Of a DNA stretch of 64,000 nucleotides, positions 34,801 through 46,476 are shown one piece after another. This DNA comes from Sipunculus nudus. Lineage: Eukaryota > Annelida > Sipuncula > Golfingiida > Sipunculidae. Position 1 is the first letter of the stretch. Every line of letters begins with the position of its first letter. The stretch is taken from NCBI GenBank assembly GCA_026874595.1, contig CM049306.1:77962142-78026141 (forward strand), in the 5' to 3' direction. The position numbers and the translations under genes were made by a program. The notes beneath the pieces were generated by a model that ran no database searches, was not told the DNA's origin, and worked only from the letters and a program-made list of their open reading frames with translations.

Positions 34801-37800
34801 CTTGTCACTATCTACTAGACCACCATCTACCTTGTCACTATCTACTAGACCACCATCTACCTTGTCACTATCTACTAGACCATCATCTACCTTGTCACTA
34901 TCTACTAGACCACCATCTACCTTGTCACTATCTACTAGACCACCATCTACCTTGTCAATATCTACTAGACCACCATCTACCTTATCACTATCTACTAGAC
35001 CACCATCTACCTTGTCACTATCTACGAGGTCACCATCTACCTTGTCACTATCTACGAGTTCACCATCTACCTTGTTACTGTCTACTAGGTCATTATCTAC
35101 CTTATCACTATCTACTAGATCACCATCTTCCTTGTCACTATCTACTAGGTCACCATCTACCTTGTATCTTTAACAAGTCACCATCTACCTTGTCAATATC
35201 TATGAGGTCACCATCTACCTTGTCACTATCCACTAGGTCACCACATACCTACTCACTTTCTACTAGGTCACCATCTACCTTGTCACTATCTACTAGGTCA
35301 TCATCTACCTTGTAACTTTAACTAGGTCACTATCTACCTGTCACTATCTACTAGGTCATCATCTACCTTGTCAATATCTACGAGGCCACCATCTACCTTG
35401 TTCTATCTACTAGGTCACCATCTACCTTATAATTATCTACGAGGTCACCATCTACTTTGTCACTATCTAGTAGATAACCATCTACCTGTCACTATCTACT
35501 AGGTCATCACCTACCTTGTCAATATCTACGAGGTCACCATCTACCTTGTCAATATCTACTAGGTCATCATGTACCTTGTCACTATCTATTAGGGCACCAT
35601 CAACCTTGTCAATATCCGGTATTTATCAGTTAAACAGCTTCCATTTCCACGTGTTCCTGTCTATCATGTCACGGTCTACCAGATCACCTTTCAACAGTTA
35701 GTAATTTACCCGGTCACTGTTTAGCGGGTCTCTCTATACCACGTCGTCATCTGCCTGATTACTGTTAACCAGGACCAATCTAGCCTACGTAGTAAGCCTC
35801 CCAGTGAGGCTTACAAACACTCTGTATAGAATATTTGTGTACAAGCGAGGACACAGATGTTTAAATAAATAAATTTAATTAGCTTAAATTAAACAAACGA
35901 GGGTTTTTACCTGATTGTGTAAAACACCCTCAAACGTTATTTTAGGGAACAGGCATTAAATCTTATGCTTGGATTAAACTGATGAATGAGCCTGAAACCT
36001 AACAGCCAATCAGAAGAAGTACATTGAAAACTGGCTGCTCTCTGTGACCTTGACCCAAGGCAACGTGTTATTTCTGGTGGGTAACATGCTCTCGTCGCTT
36101 CCTAACTTTGCACCTGGACCTTTCATTTTCTGATTTTAGCTAAAACACAAGTAAGGTGTCATAATTAAGGGTTTGTTAGCTAGCATATGTTTGGTTATGT
36201 GGTCAAAGGAGGGACGTTTAGTAATATCAGGCAGGGCACCATAGAGACGGATACAGCGTCTAGATTTTGATCTACCTGATCACTGTCTATCAAATAACTG
36301 TACATGTCAACCACGTTAACATCTCCTAGATCACTCTCTCTGAGATCACAGACAACCAGAACAGAGACTACCCAATCAAAGGTCACCATCATACAGACAA
36401 ATATTCATAATTCCAATTTATTCAAGTCACCGCCTATATGGTCTCCATAAATCATATCACTGTGATCAACAGGTAATCAACATCTAGGACTACATCTACC
36501 AAACCATCGTCTACCAGGCCACCCAATCCAGGTCAATATTCACAGTGTCACTCAATACCAGGTCATCGCCTATCATAGTTTCCGTCTTAAACGTCATCTT
36601 CAACCTAGTCAACATCTACCAGATCATTATAGGGTCATTTTGATACTATTCATCACGTACCAGATCCCGCCTCAGGGGCGGAAGAGGTCATCATTTACCA
36701 CTCCACCAAAAGCCATGCCACTGTCTACCACGTCCCTGTCTACAAAGGTCACCGTCTATACGAGGTCTCTGTCTTCAAGTCACCCTCTACCAAGTCTCCG
36801 TCTATTAGATCACTGTGTTTTATTTATGCACTTACCTTAAGAATCTTTCCTTGGACATTGCTGGAGTTGAGAGCTTCTAGGGCCATTTTAAGACTCCTGC
36901 TGGTGTTTTCCTTCCTGAAACACCGGAACTCTCTGATTGTGCTTGTCTCTATTTCTTCTGGTATATTCATGGACGGAATACGACAAATGTTGGAGTGATC
37001 AGTTGTTACAAATATCTCGGCTCTGCGTACCACGTTCTCAAATATATAACATTTTCCTGGTTTGACTAAACTATATTTACTCATGTGATAGACACAGATG
37101 TGTGCTTTTCTTGTTTTATCACAAATGGTCACTGTGAAGAAGAATATAGATACACCTGTGTTTCCTTGGTAAGACTCCACATCTGTCTTCTTCATGATCT
37201 TGCCAGCTATTGTGTATGATTGTTGGCGCTCACCCTCAAGGGCAGTCGATATACTCTGTGCAACAGCATGAGGTATATCCTGAATAAAATTTCAATACAT
37301 TCAATAAAATGCGATCATATTTCATTCTTGACAATGAAATACAACATTGATGTTTGAAATACCATTTTATGTGCAGCTCAACATATTTGGCCAATACTTA
37401 TATCTTCTGCGTACAAGGACATCATTACTTTTGCATGATATAATCTAAACATCTTTGTTTCTTATTTGTGAAAATGTGGTAAATTTTATGTTTGTTTGCT
37501 GACAAATAGGCTTGCCTCCCTATGTTTAACCGCTGCTTGCATTGCAAGGTTTTCTGGGTCTGAAAACAAGGGTGGGCACACATTGTAATCAGAACAATGA
37601 GAGCGTGAATCTCATTGTGCATCCCGCTTTAAAATTTAAAAAATACGACACTCGTTCTTGTTGGTCCACCGATGAAATCAGACATTGTAACATAACGGTT
37701 TAGGACGTTTCCTATGTACTAAATGTTTTGTATAACATGAATATGTTCTCTTTTAAAGTTTAAAAATAACTTTATAAACTTACACAATCAGTGTCTTCTC

Positions 37801-37945
37801 CGCTCGTTGAGCCAATGAATTCCTCTGGGTCATATCTGGGTGATCTTGCAGGCCATTCTGTACTGAACTGGTCATGGCCTTTCACTGATCGATCTGTCTT
37901 GTCATGCTGTAACTCCGACCAGATCTTACAACTTGGACCTTCGTG

Positions 37946-38008
<63 letters not shown>

Positions 38009-40949
38009 TGGCGGTAAACCTCATGATAATTTCAAAAGTTGTTGTTTTATAAACTTTAAATTTATTTAACTTTCTTCCTTAACACATTCAGGGTTTATAA
38101 GCAAATAGACATTTTTTTACAGAACGGTTTTGCGAAAGCGTGCATTTATTGGTTTCGGCTCAGCGGAATGACACTATTTCCATACCTGTCGGAGTCAGAT
38201 ATGATTTAACAATGTGATCCTGGCTGGTCTCGATCAGTGATTTGATCAGTTCTTCTATATGCGCCTGAGATCTATTCTCAAATATATCCAGGAGCTTTTC
38301 TGCTCTTTCGAAGCTGTGTGTACAGGCCTGTAGAATATAACACGATGGTCAGTTGTTCTACACATATAAATGTGTCCTTTATAATTTACATTTTAAATGA
38401 AAACGAAAATTGCGTACAATAAGGATTGCAATTACAATAATTTTTCAATACGATAAGCAACACAGCATGTGTTTCTAGGTTTGGATCATATATTACACCA
38501 TCATTGTCTACTTTGTAGGAAAAGCTTATTAATGCACTGAGTATTTAAAATAAAATAAAGTGGAATTTTGTTCCTATAAAAAGGGTTGATAACTATGTTA
38601 CCTGATCAAAGATTCGTGTAGCCAATCTTTTTTGTTAGGGGATTAGGACGTTTCATTTATATAAGCGAACATTAGAACTTAAAAACTATTCTAATTCTCA
38701 GTAAGTGTTTTTTACATGTCAGAATATGATTGGTATATTTATACCGGGCAAACTGCTACATATAAGATTCTGTCTTGTCGGAGTTAATGCCCGGACACTG
38801 TCACGTACTTCATGGGACCAGGCCCATAACTCTTGGATTCTCAGTGATTCTTTTAAAGGATGCAACATTCCGTTAACGCCTAATTCCGATGATGATTGGT
38901 TATTTGTATACAGTCAAGCCTGCTTGTTTTCATGTCGGTGGTGCATGCATAACCGGGATTTGACAATATGCGGGCTTCAACATCGATGTCCCTTTAGAAG
39001 AAACGTTATGTCTCAAATGATAGTATATAATCGTCAAGAAAAAAAGAAACAAACGTTTATGAATATTTTTTATTGCACAACGGCATATCAAATTACGTTA
39101 ATTCGCTCCTGACGATTTATTCCTGTAAGTTTTTTTGGCCGCATGCCGCAATAACTCCTCCACTGCTCACAAAACCTCCAGCTTTTCATGAATCCTTAAA
39201 GTGGATTTCCAGTCGTTAGCAACGTTTACAGCACATGCTTCATATCATCTCGGCAAAATGTCACTGAGGTGTAAACCACCGCCTTGCATAGGCCAGGAGT
39301 TCATTATGTATGGCATTTGATCGCAAACATGGCCTCTGTTATCGTACGACGAAATTCAATGATCTGGATTACCATGGTATCTTAAGAGGTTAATTAGCTA
39401 AGTGATGGAGATTGACCGGTATGCATCACTACACTTGCCTGCCGCACACAGGTTTGATATGTGATCGTTCGATACGCCTGACCGATAACAGGCTTATGGC
39501 CTCGTTGATCGCCGTGTTGGCGTTTGATGATATATTATCTGCGATCTGGTGTCACTGCCAAGGGTTTCAAGCTTGACAATAAATGGGATTATGACAATAT
39601 TCCATGATATGAAACGATCAGATTTACCATTGTTTATATTGGAAATGGTTTTGGATTTCAGATTTATGTGACAATAAATTTCTGTTTACCGATATGACAC
39701 AAAGAAGGCTTGACTGTATATGATAAATGTGATACAGGTGCCATGGGTTAAGGCTTACCATATAGCCATAAATCTGACTTGCATGTGGGGTATTTGAATA
39801 TTTGACCGGAAGAATTGCTCCAGTATTATTATTGCTACTAAATAAATCAAAAGTAAAGATTAGTGCATGGTGGACGTTGCAACTGGAGGGGCATATGAAG
39901 CACATCCTATCACCATTTCCCCCGCCCCGAGGCTGAAGCCACAGCAATACAGTATACTAGTATTATGATGAGTACCCCATGTGATCATACAAACTATTTG
40001 TGCGGACAGACAGTTCACCTTAGAGCTGAATTAGAGCGTCTACGTCCAGAGTACTGATGTCAGAGTGCCTTTATCATACATCCTCCGGACTGACGTCAGA
40101 GTGCCATTGTATCTTGTATCGAGGATTGCAAAGTAAAGCTCAATGATGCAAATATTTTTTGACAACGACTCATGGCCTACAATCACACTCTCATTGGACA
40201 AACACCACATCAATCTTTCTAACAACACCTACTATGTTTGCGAACAATTCCCTTTTAACTCAGCCTATTGGCAGATCCCTCTGTATATTTGTTGAATATC
40301 TGACCTCATTGTACGAGCATGGCTCACACGGGTTACTAGAAGATTTTTGGAAATGACTTTTTGGATTTTCTGAGTTCACATGTAATTTTTTTTGTGTTAA
40401 TTCATTACTCGAAATCACTGCAAGTGATTGGATGACCTTAGCAGTACATTCCCTCGTTTGGCTTGTATCACGACTTTAGTTAAGCTTATCCGACCAATTA
40501 AATGGCCAATGGTCGTGTATTCACGTTATAACTTTACATATCAGCGGTATACAAAAGATTCGACATAAGCCCTGTGCCACCAAGGTTTCAGTGTAAATGC
40601 AAAGTTCCAGCCCCGTTAACGGTTTCGATAAACCATGAGAAATAAACCGGTGAGAATATAAGAAGGGCGCGGTGATGCGACACGAGAATCTATCTGCGGA
40701 CAGAATTTTGTGGCAAGGGGACGTAAATCCCTAAGTTCTTGCTTTTATTGGACTTAGTTTTGGTAGGATTAGTTAAAGAGCGTGTGCGCTACATACCTGT
40801 AACACTTGTTTCTCCCTTTTATTGATGACGCCTTTAGAATACAGTCGTTCAATAACCATGGTGTCTCGGAGTTCCAGTCCTTCTGTGAGCTCCACATAAT
40901 TCTTCCTGATCAGTTTATGATAGACGGAAGAACAGTCCTTCGTTGACAT
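31508..40949 (-). CDS. CARD + RPA1-like OB-fold/zinc-ribbon protein, copy B (7 coding exons)
   Basis: Exons on the minus strand are 40949..40797, 38327..38186, 37938..37784, 37279..36836, 33090..32872, 32523..32373 and 31809..31508. They join to 521 codons plus TAA, with GT/AG at every junction and the same phases as copy A. Domain order is the same: CARD 1-98; linker 99-150 (five residues shorter); DBD-A-like OB 151-298; second OB 299-~410; zinc ribbon C418-x4-C423-x10-C434-x2-C437 and a C-terminal OB-like part to 521. The frame is fully open, so this is a second apparently functional gene. It lies about 17 kb upstream of copy A in the same orientation and is bracketed by two inverted copies of a composite mobile element. 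It presumably works in the same process as copy A, possibly with different ligand or partner preference given the diverged linker and OB surfaces. This is inferred from sequence alone. Confidence 0.85.
32083..32304. repeat. Recent 112-bp tandem duplication in intron 6 of copy B
   Basis: Two adjacent units, 32083-32194 and 32195-32304, start GCACAAGTTAAATTAAACC and are nearly identical, apart from a 2-bp deletion (TATAATG/TAATG) and a few substitutions. Confidence 0.85.
32373..32523 (-). CDS. Copy B exon 6: end of OB2 and first zinc ligand
   Basis: 151 nt, acceptor CTTCAAG, donor CGAG|GTAAGT, phase 0 to 1. It encodes VITDFSEYPVLKELE, IEDPDFDEQ and YAIDSAAVYDCC-TRR; C418 is the first ribbon ligand. 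Confidence 0.85.
32872..33090 (-). CDS. Copy B exon 5: start of second OB-like region
   Basis: 219 nt, acceptor AATGTAG, donor ACG|GTAGGT. It encodes ISPLKYVKDG, LALIDTPGMTPVKVSVFADD and GQCLDITHVYTKKGDASE, with the same length and phase as copy A. Confidence 0.82.
33342..35780. repeat. 30-bp (2 x 15) minisatellite in intron 4 of copy B
   Basis: The core, at about 33580-35620, repeats CTATCTACTAGGTCA + CCATCTACCTTGTCA, in perfect 30-bp register from about 34141 to 35040. Edges are more degenerate and resemble the copy A unit (GGTCACCGT...). Scattered decayed units such as TCTACCAGGTCAC continue to about 36820, next to exon 4. Confidence 0.93.
35780..36835. other. Remainder of intron 4 of copy B
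   Basis: Contains decayed minisatellite units (for example around 36240-36320, 36500-36560 and 36700-36800) and some unique AT-rich sequence. No coding signal seen. Confidence 0.6.
36836..37279 (-). CDS. Copy B exon 4: first OB fold (RPA1 DBD-A-like)
   Basis: 444 nt, phase 0 at both ends, acceptor TTATTCAG, donor AAG|GTAAGT. Same length as in copy A. It conserves YTIAGK, KKTDV, TGVSIFFFTVTICD, CYIFEN, RRAE and the EALNSS helix. Substitutions cluster at residues 1-25 and in the stretch before the last helix. Confidence 0.87.
37784..37938 (-). CDS. Copy B exon 3: linker
   Basis: 155 nt, phase 1 to 0, donor TGT|GTAAGT. It shares the TEWPARSP-YDPEE island with copy A but little else. The acceptor (CACGAAG) lies only about 10 bp from a 55-bp AT microsatellite, so the pyrimidine tract and branch region are effectively replaced by (AT)n. 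Confidence 0.75.
37948..38002. repeat. (AT)n microsatellite at the 3' end of intron 2, copy B
   Basis: About 27 units, ending roughly 10 bp from the exon 3 acceptor. Confidence 0.95.
38186..38327 (-). CDS. Copy B exon 2: second half of the CARD
   Basis: 142 nt, acceptor TTCTACAG, donor G|GTATGG, phase 0 to 1. It encodes ACTHSFERAEKLLDIF and a second helix ending QDHIVKSYLTPT. Same length as copy A exon 2. Confidence 0.85.
40797..40949 (-). CDS. Copy B exon 1: first half of the CARD, start codon
   Basis: 51 codons from ATG (MSTKDC...) to a CAG|GTATGT donor, phase 0. An in-frame TAA four codons upstream (AATTCGTG before the ATG) fixes the start. Nearly identical in protein to copy A (differences at residues 3, 24 and 42), much closer than the rest of the gene. 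Confidence 0.87.
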
Positions 40950-42654
40950 CACGAATTATCTGGAACTGCCGCAGCCCGTGCGAATTGCTTTCAAAATGTT
41001 TCCTTTGAATTACCCTCCAATGTTATTATGCCTTGGAACTGCTCCTACTGAGAGTGATCATAAAAGCTTCCCTAAAATTAGCAAAATACTGTGTACTATA
41101 TCAATGATATTCTCTAGAATCTGCAAGTATCTAAAATGTTGATTTTTTTGTCTGCCTTAATTGACCATGCATGATAAAGCACGTAAGATCAAGATTTTTT
41201 GTTCAGTTGATAAATTACTTATATTAACATCAGATGTATGCACCTAACGGTTTGTTGACTGCCAATCCATTAATGTTAGCATGCAGCAAGGAAGGTACCT
41301 CAATTATTCCGTTTATAGTGTTTATACATAAAATATTATGATTTCAGGTAACACAGAAAAGCAATTATTCACGCATTATTTTTTACAGAGTAACATGTAA
41401 TATAAATATTGAATAATAAATATTAATAAAGGATTGGAATGTTTGATAAAATAATTATAGGTTATCAAAAAGCTATGAATTTAAACTTCATCGAAATGTT
41501 TTTGCACTCATTGCAAAGGAGCGGTTCGTACAGTCTGGTGTATCGAGATCAACAGAGAAATTTGGTACAAAAGTACTTTCCAAAATTGTGACAATTAAGC
41601 TATGTCTGACTGATCTAATCATTCATGTGAGAACGCTTGGGTGACCTGATACCGTCCGAAGTCATCTTTGAATACCAGATCGATAGTCGTGAATTACATT
41701 TGTACATAAGCTAGATCTTATAATTATTATTATTATATTATTGGGATTAAACATATGAGTTGCCTTAGGTCATTTTCTTATAGTTTGAAATAGCACAGGT
41801 GATCATCCAATCAGCTCATGAATATTCAGGCAATAAGGCTGGGATACTTAAAGCTTAAAGGTCGGATTCATATCCACTAAGCATCCATGTGCCCTGATGT
41901 CTTGATGTTTCACCAACTTATACATGAAAACCAAGTTCGGTGCAACCAGTGTCGTGAATATATATCCTGTGAGATAAAGTATTCATTATTTATTACGTGC
42001 TCACAGAAGACTTCATTTGCCCTGTAATACTGTGTTATACTTGCATGGTTGAGAAAAAACAGTATGTGATTGGTGGTTCAGCCCATAATCTTGATATATA
42101 GGGATTTAAAGACCAAATGAATTGTCTCGCGATACAACAACAGGGTTGCATTCCGCGTGTGGCACGGTGAAGCCTAGTTTCTTTTTGTGGAGTGGTTTAT
42201 CAATACACTTAAGTGGGGCAAGAGGCCGAGATTTATGAACCGAGAAGTTGAGTGTAAATTGTACCTTCGACCTAGTTTGATCATTGCCTCCACCAGAAGG
42301 ATATGTTTCCATCCCCTCTTGTGTTTGCATGTTTACAACATAAATCACGTAATCATGAATCACATGAGGGCATTTCGGGAATGGGCCAATGAGGAATCGA
42401 TTAGATTACATTTGGATTAAGGAATATCATCAGGGAATATACATAATAGTACAATCACGTATATGAACCTATGAATGGGTCGAATGAATTAAAAGAAATA
42501 CTTGTTATGGAACATCTCATTACAGGGACCCCCTAATGGCGGAAGTTTTCACTCCTTAGAATGCAGATTTCTAACTATTTTTTATACCTATCCCAGTTTG
42601 ATATAATACGTGGAATGTGTGAAAGATGCAACTTTTAAAACAAAGGCACGGAAA

Positions 42655-42715
<61 letters not shown>

Positions 42716-43410
42716 CAATTGACAATTTGTTGAAGTCTAGTAGAAAAAAAAATGAAAAACAACAAAGTAACGGTTATTAAAATATTTATATTTATCACCT
42801 AGGGTGCAGTTTCAACCAAGGATTAAAGATGACAACGTTAAAAGTGTTGTTTCCACACAGGTTAAAGGGACACATGCTGTCATTGGGGGGGGGGGGGGGT
42901 CAATTATTTTTTTAATTACCATTTAAGGAAGTTTTGCTAAATATGAGAGATTTTATTATTTATGAAAATTAGTTTTGTCAAATCATCAGATTTAATAATG
43001 CCTGTCATAATGTCTGATTCCAAGTGGAATATGATAACATTTTTGTTTTCTCTTTTATTACTAGTTGGCAAAAAATAGCATTTTCCTCTCTCGAAACAAT
43101 ACCCCCCCCCCCCCCCGGCAGAGTACATATGCGGCCATGGAATGCAATATCAGTATTTTATTAATCATAAATCAACAAGCTATGTGATCACTAAATATAT
43201 TAAGACTGATAGTTTTTTAAATGACAGCTGCTTAGTACTTAAATTGCAATATCTTTTGATAATATTTAATGTTATAGATATGATAAGTAATATGTTAATA
43301 TTGCCAACATCCAGACCGACAGCTTGGGGAAAATAAACAGACAAAATTTCTGTGAAAAATATAGGCATTATTCTATTTATATAGCCGACATTTACACGTA
43401 TTAATTTTAT
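40950..43410. other. 5' flank of copy B
   Basis: Presumed promoter region of copy B. A short stretch just upstream of the start (GGAAACATTTTGAAAGC on the minus strand) resembles the upstream flanks of copy A and relic D (GGAAACATTT). Otherwise unique AT-rich DNA. Confidence 0.4.
42658..42713. repeat. (AT)n microsatellite
   Basis: About 27 AT units. Poly-G at 42886-42898 and poly-C at 43102-43115 follow. Confidence 0.95.
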
Positions 43411-46400
43411 GAGCTCAGCTGACTTTCAGTCATGCTGAGCTATAGCAATCACTCTTTGTCCGTCGTCCGTCTGTCCGTCTGTCCGTTAACCTGGCACAAA
43501 TCGTAACCGCTGGACTTAGAATCTTGTAACTTTAAATTCTGATAGGTCAACGAAAAATCTCCTTGGAAACCAGAAATTAGGTCTCTGTTACCCATATCCT
43601 TCCAGCTATGGGGCCCCAAAGTACCCCCCAGAAAAGTAAAAAATTTCATACAAAAACTTCAATATCTCATTAACTACTTGACTGATGGTCATGATTTTTG
43701 GCATACATATTGATCATGAGATGTTCCATCACTTCCTGAGGACTGGTGGCGCCACCTGTATTTTTCGATTTTTTACGAAATTTTTTCTCTATTTTTGATA
43801 CCTTTAAAAATGTGAACATCTGTTAACAAGGCACAAATCGTAACGACTGGACCTAGAATCTTCTTTCTCGACACACTGAGAGACCTATGAAAAGTCTCCA
43901 TAGAAACCAGAAATTAGGTCTCTGTTACCCATATCCTTGCAGCTATGGGGCCCCAAAGTACCCCCTAGAAAAGTCAAAAATTTCATGCAAAAACTTCAAT
44001 ATCTCATTAAATACTTGACTGATGGTCATGATTTTTTGCATACATATTGATCATGAGATGTTCCATCACTTCCTGCAGACTGGTGGCGCCACCTATATCG
44101 TTCAATTTTTTACGAATTTTTTTCTCTATTTTTGAGACCTTTCAAAATGTGAACATCTGTTAACAAGGCACAAATCGTAAAGACTGGACCTAGAATCTTA
44201 ATTCTTGACACACTGAGAGGTCCATGAAAAATATCCTTGGAAACCAGAAATTAGGTCTCTGTTAACCATATCCTTCGAGCTATGGGGCCCAAAAGTACCC
44301 CCCAGAGTAGTCAAAAATTTCATACAAAAACTTCAATATCTCAATAACTACATCACTGATGGTCATGATTTTTGGCATACATATTGATCAAGAGGTGTTT
44401 CATCAGTTCTTGCAGACTGGTGGCACAACCTGTATGTTTGGGGTTTTTTTACGATTTTTTCCTCTATTTTTGAGACCTTTAAGGATGCTGTCATCTGTTA
44501 GCGTGGCACAAATCGTAACAACTGGACCTAGAATCTTCATTCTCGAAACACTGAGAGACCTATGAAAAGTCTCCATGGAAACCAGAAAATAGGTCTTTGT
44601 TACCCAACCCTAGAGCTATGGGGCCCCAAAGTACCCCCAGAGAAGTCAAAAATTTCATACAAAATCTTCAATATCTCAATAACTACAACACTGATGGTCA
44701 TGATTTTCGGCATACATATGGATCATGAGCTGTTCCATCAGTTTCTGCAGACTGGGTGCGCCACCTCTATTTTTTTCAAATTTTTACGAATTTGTTTTCT
44801 CTTTTTTTGAGACCTTTAAAGATGTGGTTATCTGTCAACAGGGTACAAATTGCAACAACTGGACCTAGAAACTTCATTCTTGTCATAAAAGGAGGCCCAT
44901 GAAGAGTGCCTGTGGAAACTTGAAATTAGGTCTCTGTTACCCATATCCTTCAAGCTATAGGACTCTGAAGTATCCCTCAGAATAATGGACAATTTGATAC
45001 AAAAGCTGAAGTATCTGAACAACTAATGCAGAGATCACCATGATTCTTTGCATGGATATTTACCATTAAGTGGTTTTATTAGTTTCTGCAGACTGGTGGA
45101 GCCACCTGTATTTTTGTATCCTCAAAAACGAAGTTTTGCAGATACTATGTTTTTGACCGGGTTCCTCCGCCGCCGCCACGTTTGTTTCCAGAGAGCTCCT
45201 CTGAGAAAAATGGACCGATTTTTCCGAAACTTACACTAATTATCAAGTCACATGTGAACTAGTGCCTAACCAATTTGTGTTGACCTCTGACCTTTCCCCT
45301 CTATCCAGCGTCCATTTGTGCATCTGATCCACACATAATCCCTCATATCTCGGGAACCGTTTGACCAATCAGGAAATAAAATTTATACAAATGTAGCCCT
45401 TGGATTGCTTTATAACATACACAAAAATGGTGGCGCCACCTGTAACCATGTTTGCACAGTGTCCATCTGTTCATCTGCCTTGGGTTAAAATCACTCATAT
45501 CTCTGCAGTGAATTGACTAATTCACCTGAAATTCGGCATGCATATACATCCAGGATAGCTTTCTTGATTTTATGACAGATGGCGCCACCTACATTCACGT
45601 TCACGCTTATCACATCCAAGCTCATATCTCAGGAACCGTTTGACCGATTGGGCCAAAATTTTGCATGTGTATAGATATCACATAGCTCTTTATCATACGC
45701 AAAACTGGTGGCGCCACCTGCAACCATTTTTGCACAGCGTCTGTCTGTTTTCTGCTGTGGGATAATGTCACTCATATCTCGGCAGTGGTTTGACATATCT
45801 GCCTAAAATTTTGCAGTTTTATACATCCTGGATAGCTTTCTTGATTTAATGACAGGTGGCGCCACCTACATTCTAGTTTATGCTGCAGACATCTGAGCTC
45901 ATATCTCGGGAACGTTTGAACGATTGGGCCAAAATTTTCCATGTGTATAGATCTCACATAGGTCTTTATCATACACAAAACTGGAGGGGCCACCTGCAAC
46001 CATTTTTGCACAGCGTCTGTCTGTTTGTCTGCCGTCGGCTAAAATCACTCATATACATGTAGTGGTTTGACTTTTCTGCCTAAAATTTTGCATATGTATA
46101 CAACTTGGACAGCTTTCTGGATTTGTGGTAGGTGGCACAACCTACATACACATTTAGGCTGCAGACATCCATGCTAATATGCAACATACCTTACTCTATT
46201 TCCCCTTGCCACTCAATCCATGCCTCACTTCAACCGTTCCACTCTGATTTTGGCGACTACACGTAGTCACTTGTCGGCTACCCGTATTCTAGTTTTTAAA
46301 GTTAACACATTTTTTCTCTATTTTGAGATATATAAATACAGACTAAATCTTGGCCTGTTGGTTAATCTGTTTGGTGCTTCAGTTGAATGGGTATATACTA

Positions 46401-46476
46401 CCATTCTGATGATAAAATTTCCTTTAGCGAATCTCTTCCCAGTCAGCTGAGCGTCATGACCCATGGGTCACTTGTT
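43411..46476 (-). mobile_element. Composite repeat element 2 (inverted copy) with nested insertion
   Basis: Same family as element 1 in reverse orientation: AGCTCAGCTGACTTTCAGTC at the left, about five ~338-bp units (GGTGGCGCCACCTG near 43742, 44083 and further), and ...GTCATGACCCATGGGTCACTTGTT at the right. The body is interrupted at 45118-46305 by another element. Empty-site comparison with element 1 at about 22340-22365 supports the insertion. Confidence 0.8.
45118..46305 (+). mobile_element. Nested element with alternating GGCGCC-bearing units
   Basis: Starts TCCTCAAAAACGAAGTTTTGCAGATACTATG and a CCGCCGCCGCC tract. It ends ACACGTAGTCACTTGTCGGCTACCCGTATTCTAG. Internal units alternate GTGGCGCCACCTGCAACCAT...CTGTCTGTT and GGTGGCGCCACCTACATTC, with a combined spacing of about 280 bp. 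Shares ends with the solo copy at 16.8-17.2 kb. Confidence 0.75.

Noticed and set aside
34067-35173. 368-residue S/T/P/L repeat frame
   Set aside because: Translation of the 30-bp minisatellite in intron 4 of copy B; opposite strand also open.
33553-35620. CRISPR-like array
   Set aside because: Repeat units are contiguous with no unique spacers; it is a minisatellite in a eukaryotic intron.
38705-39112. 135-residue plus-strand frame with many Cys
   Set aside because: In intron 1 of copy B, no family signature, no splice context, and no counterpart in copy A.
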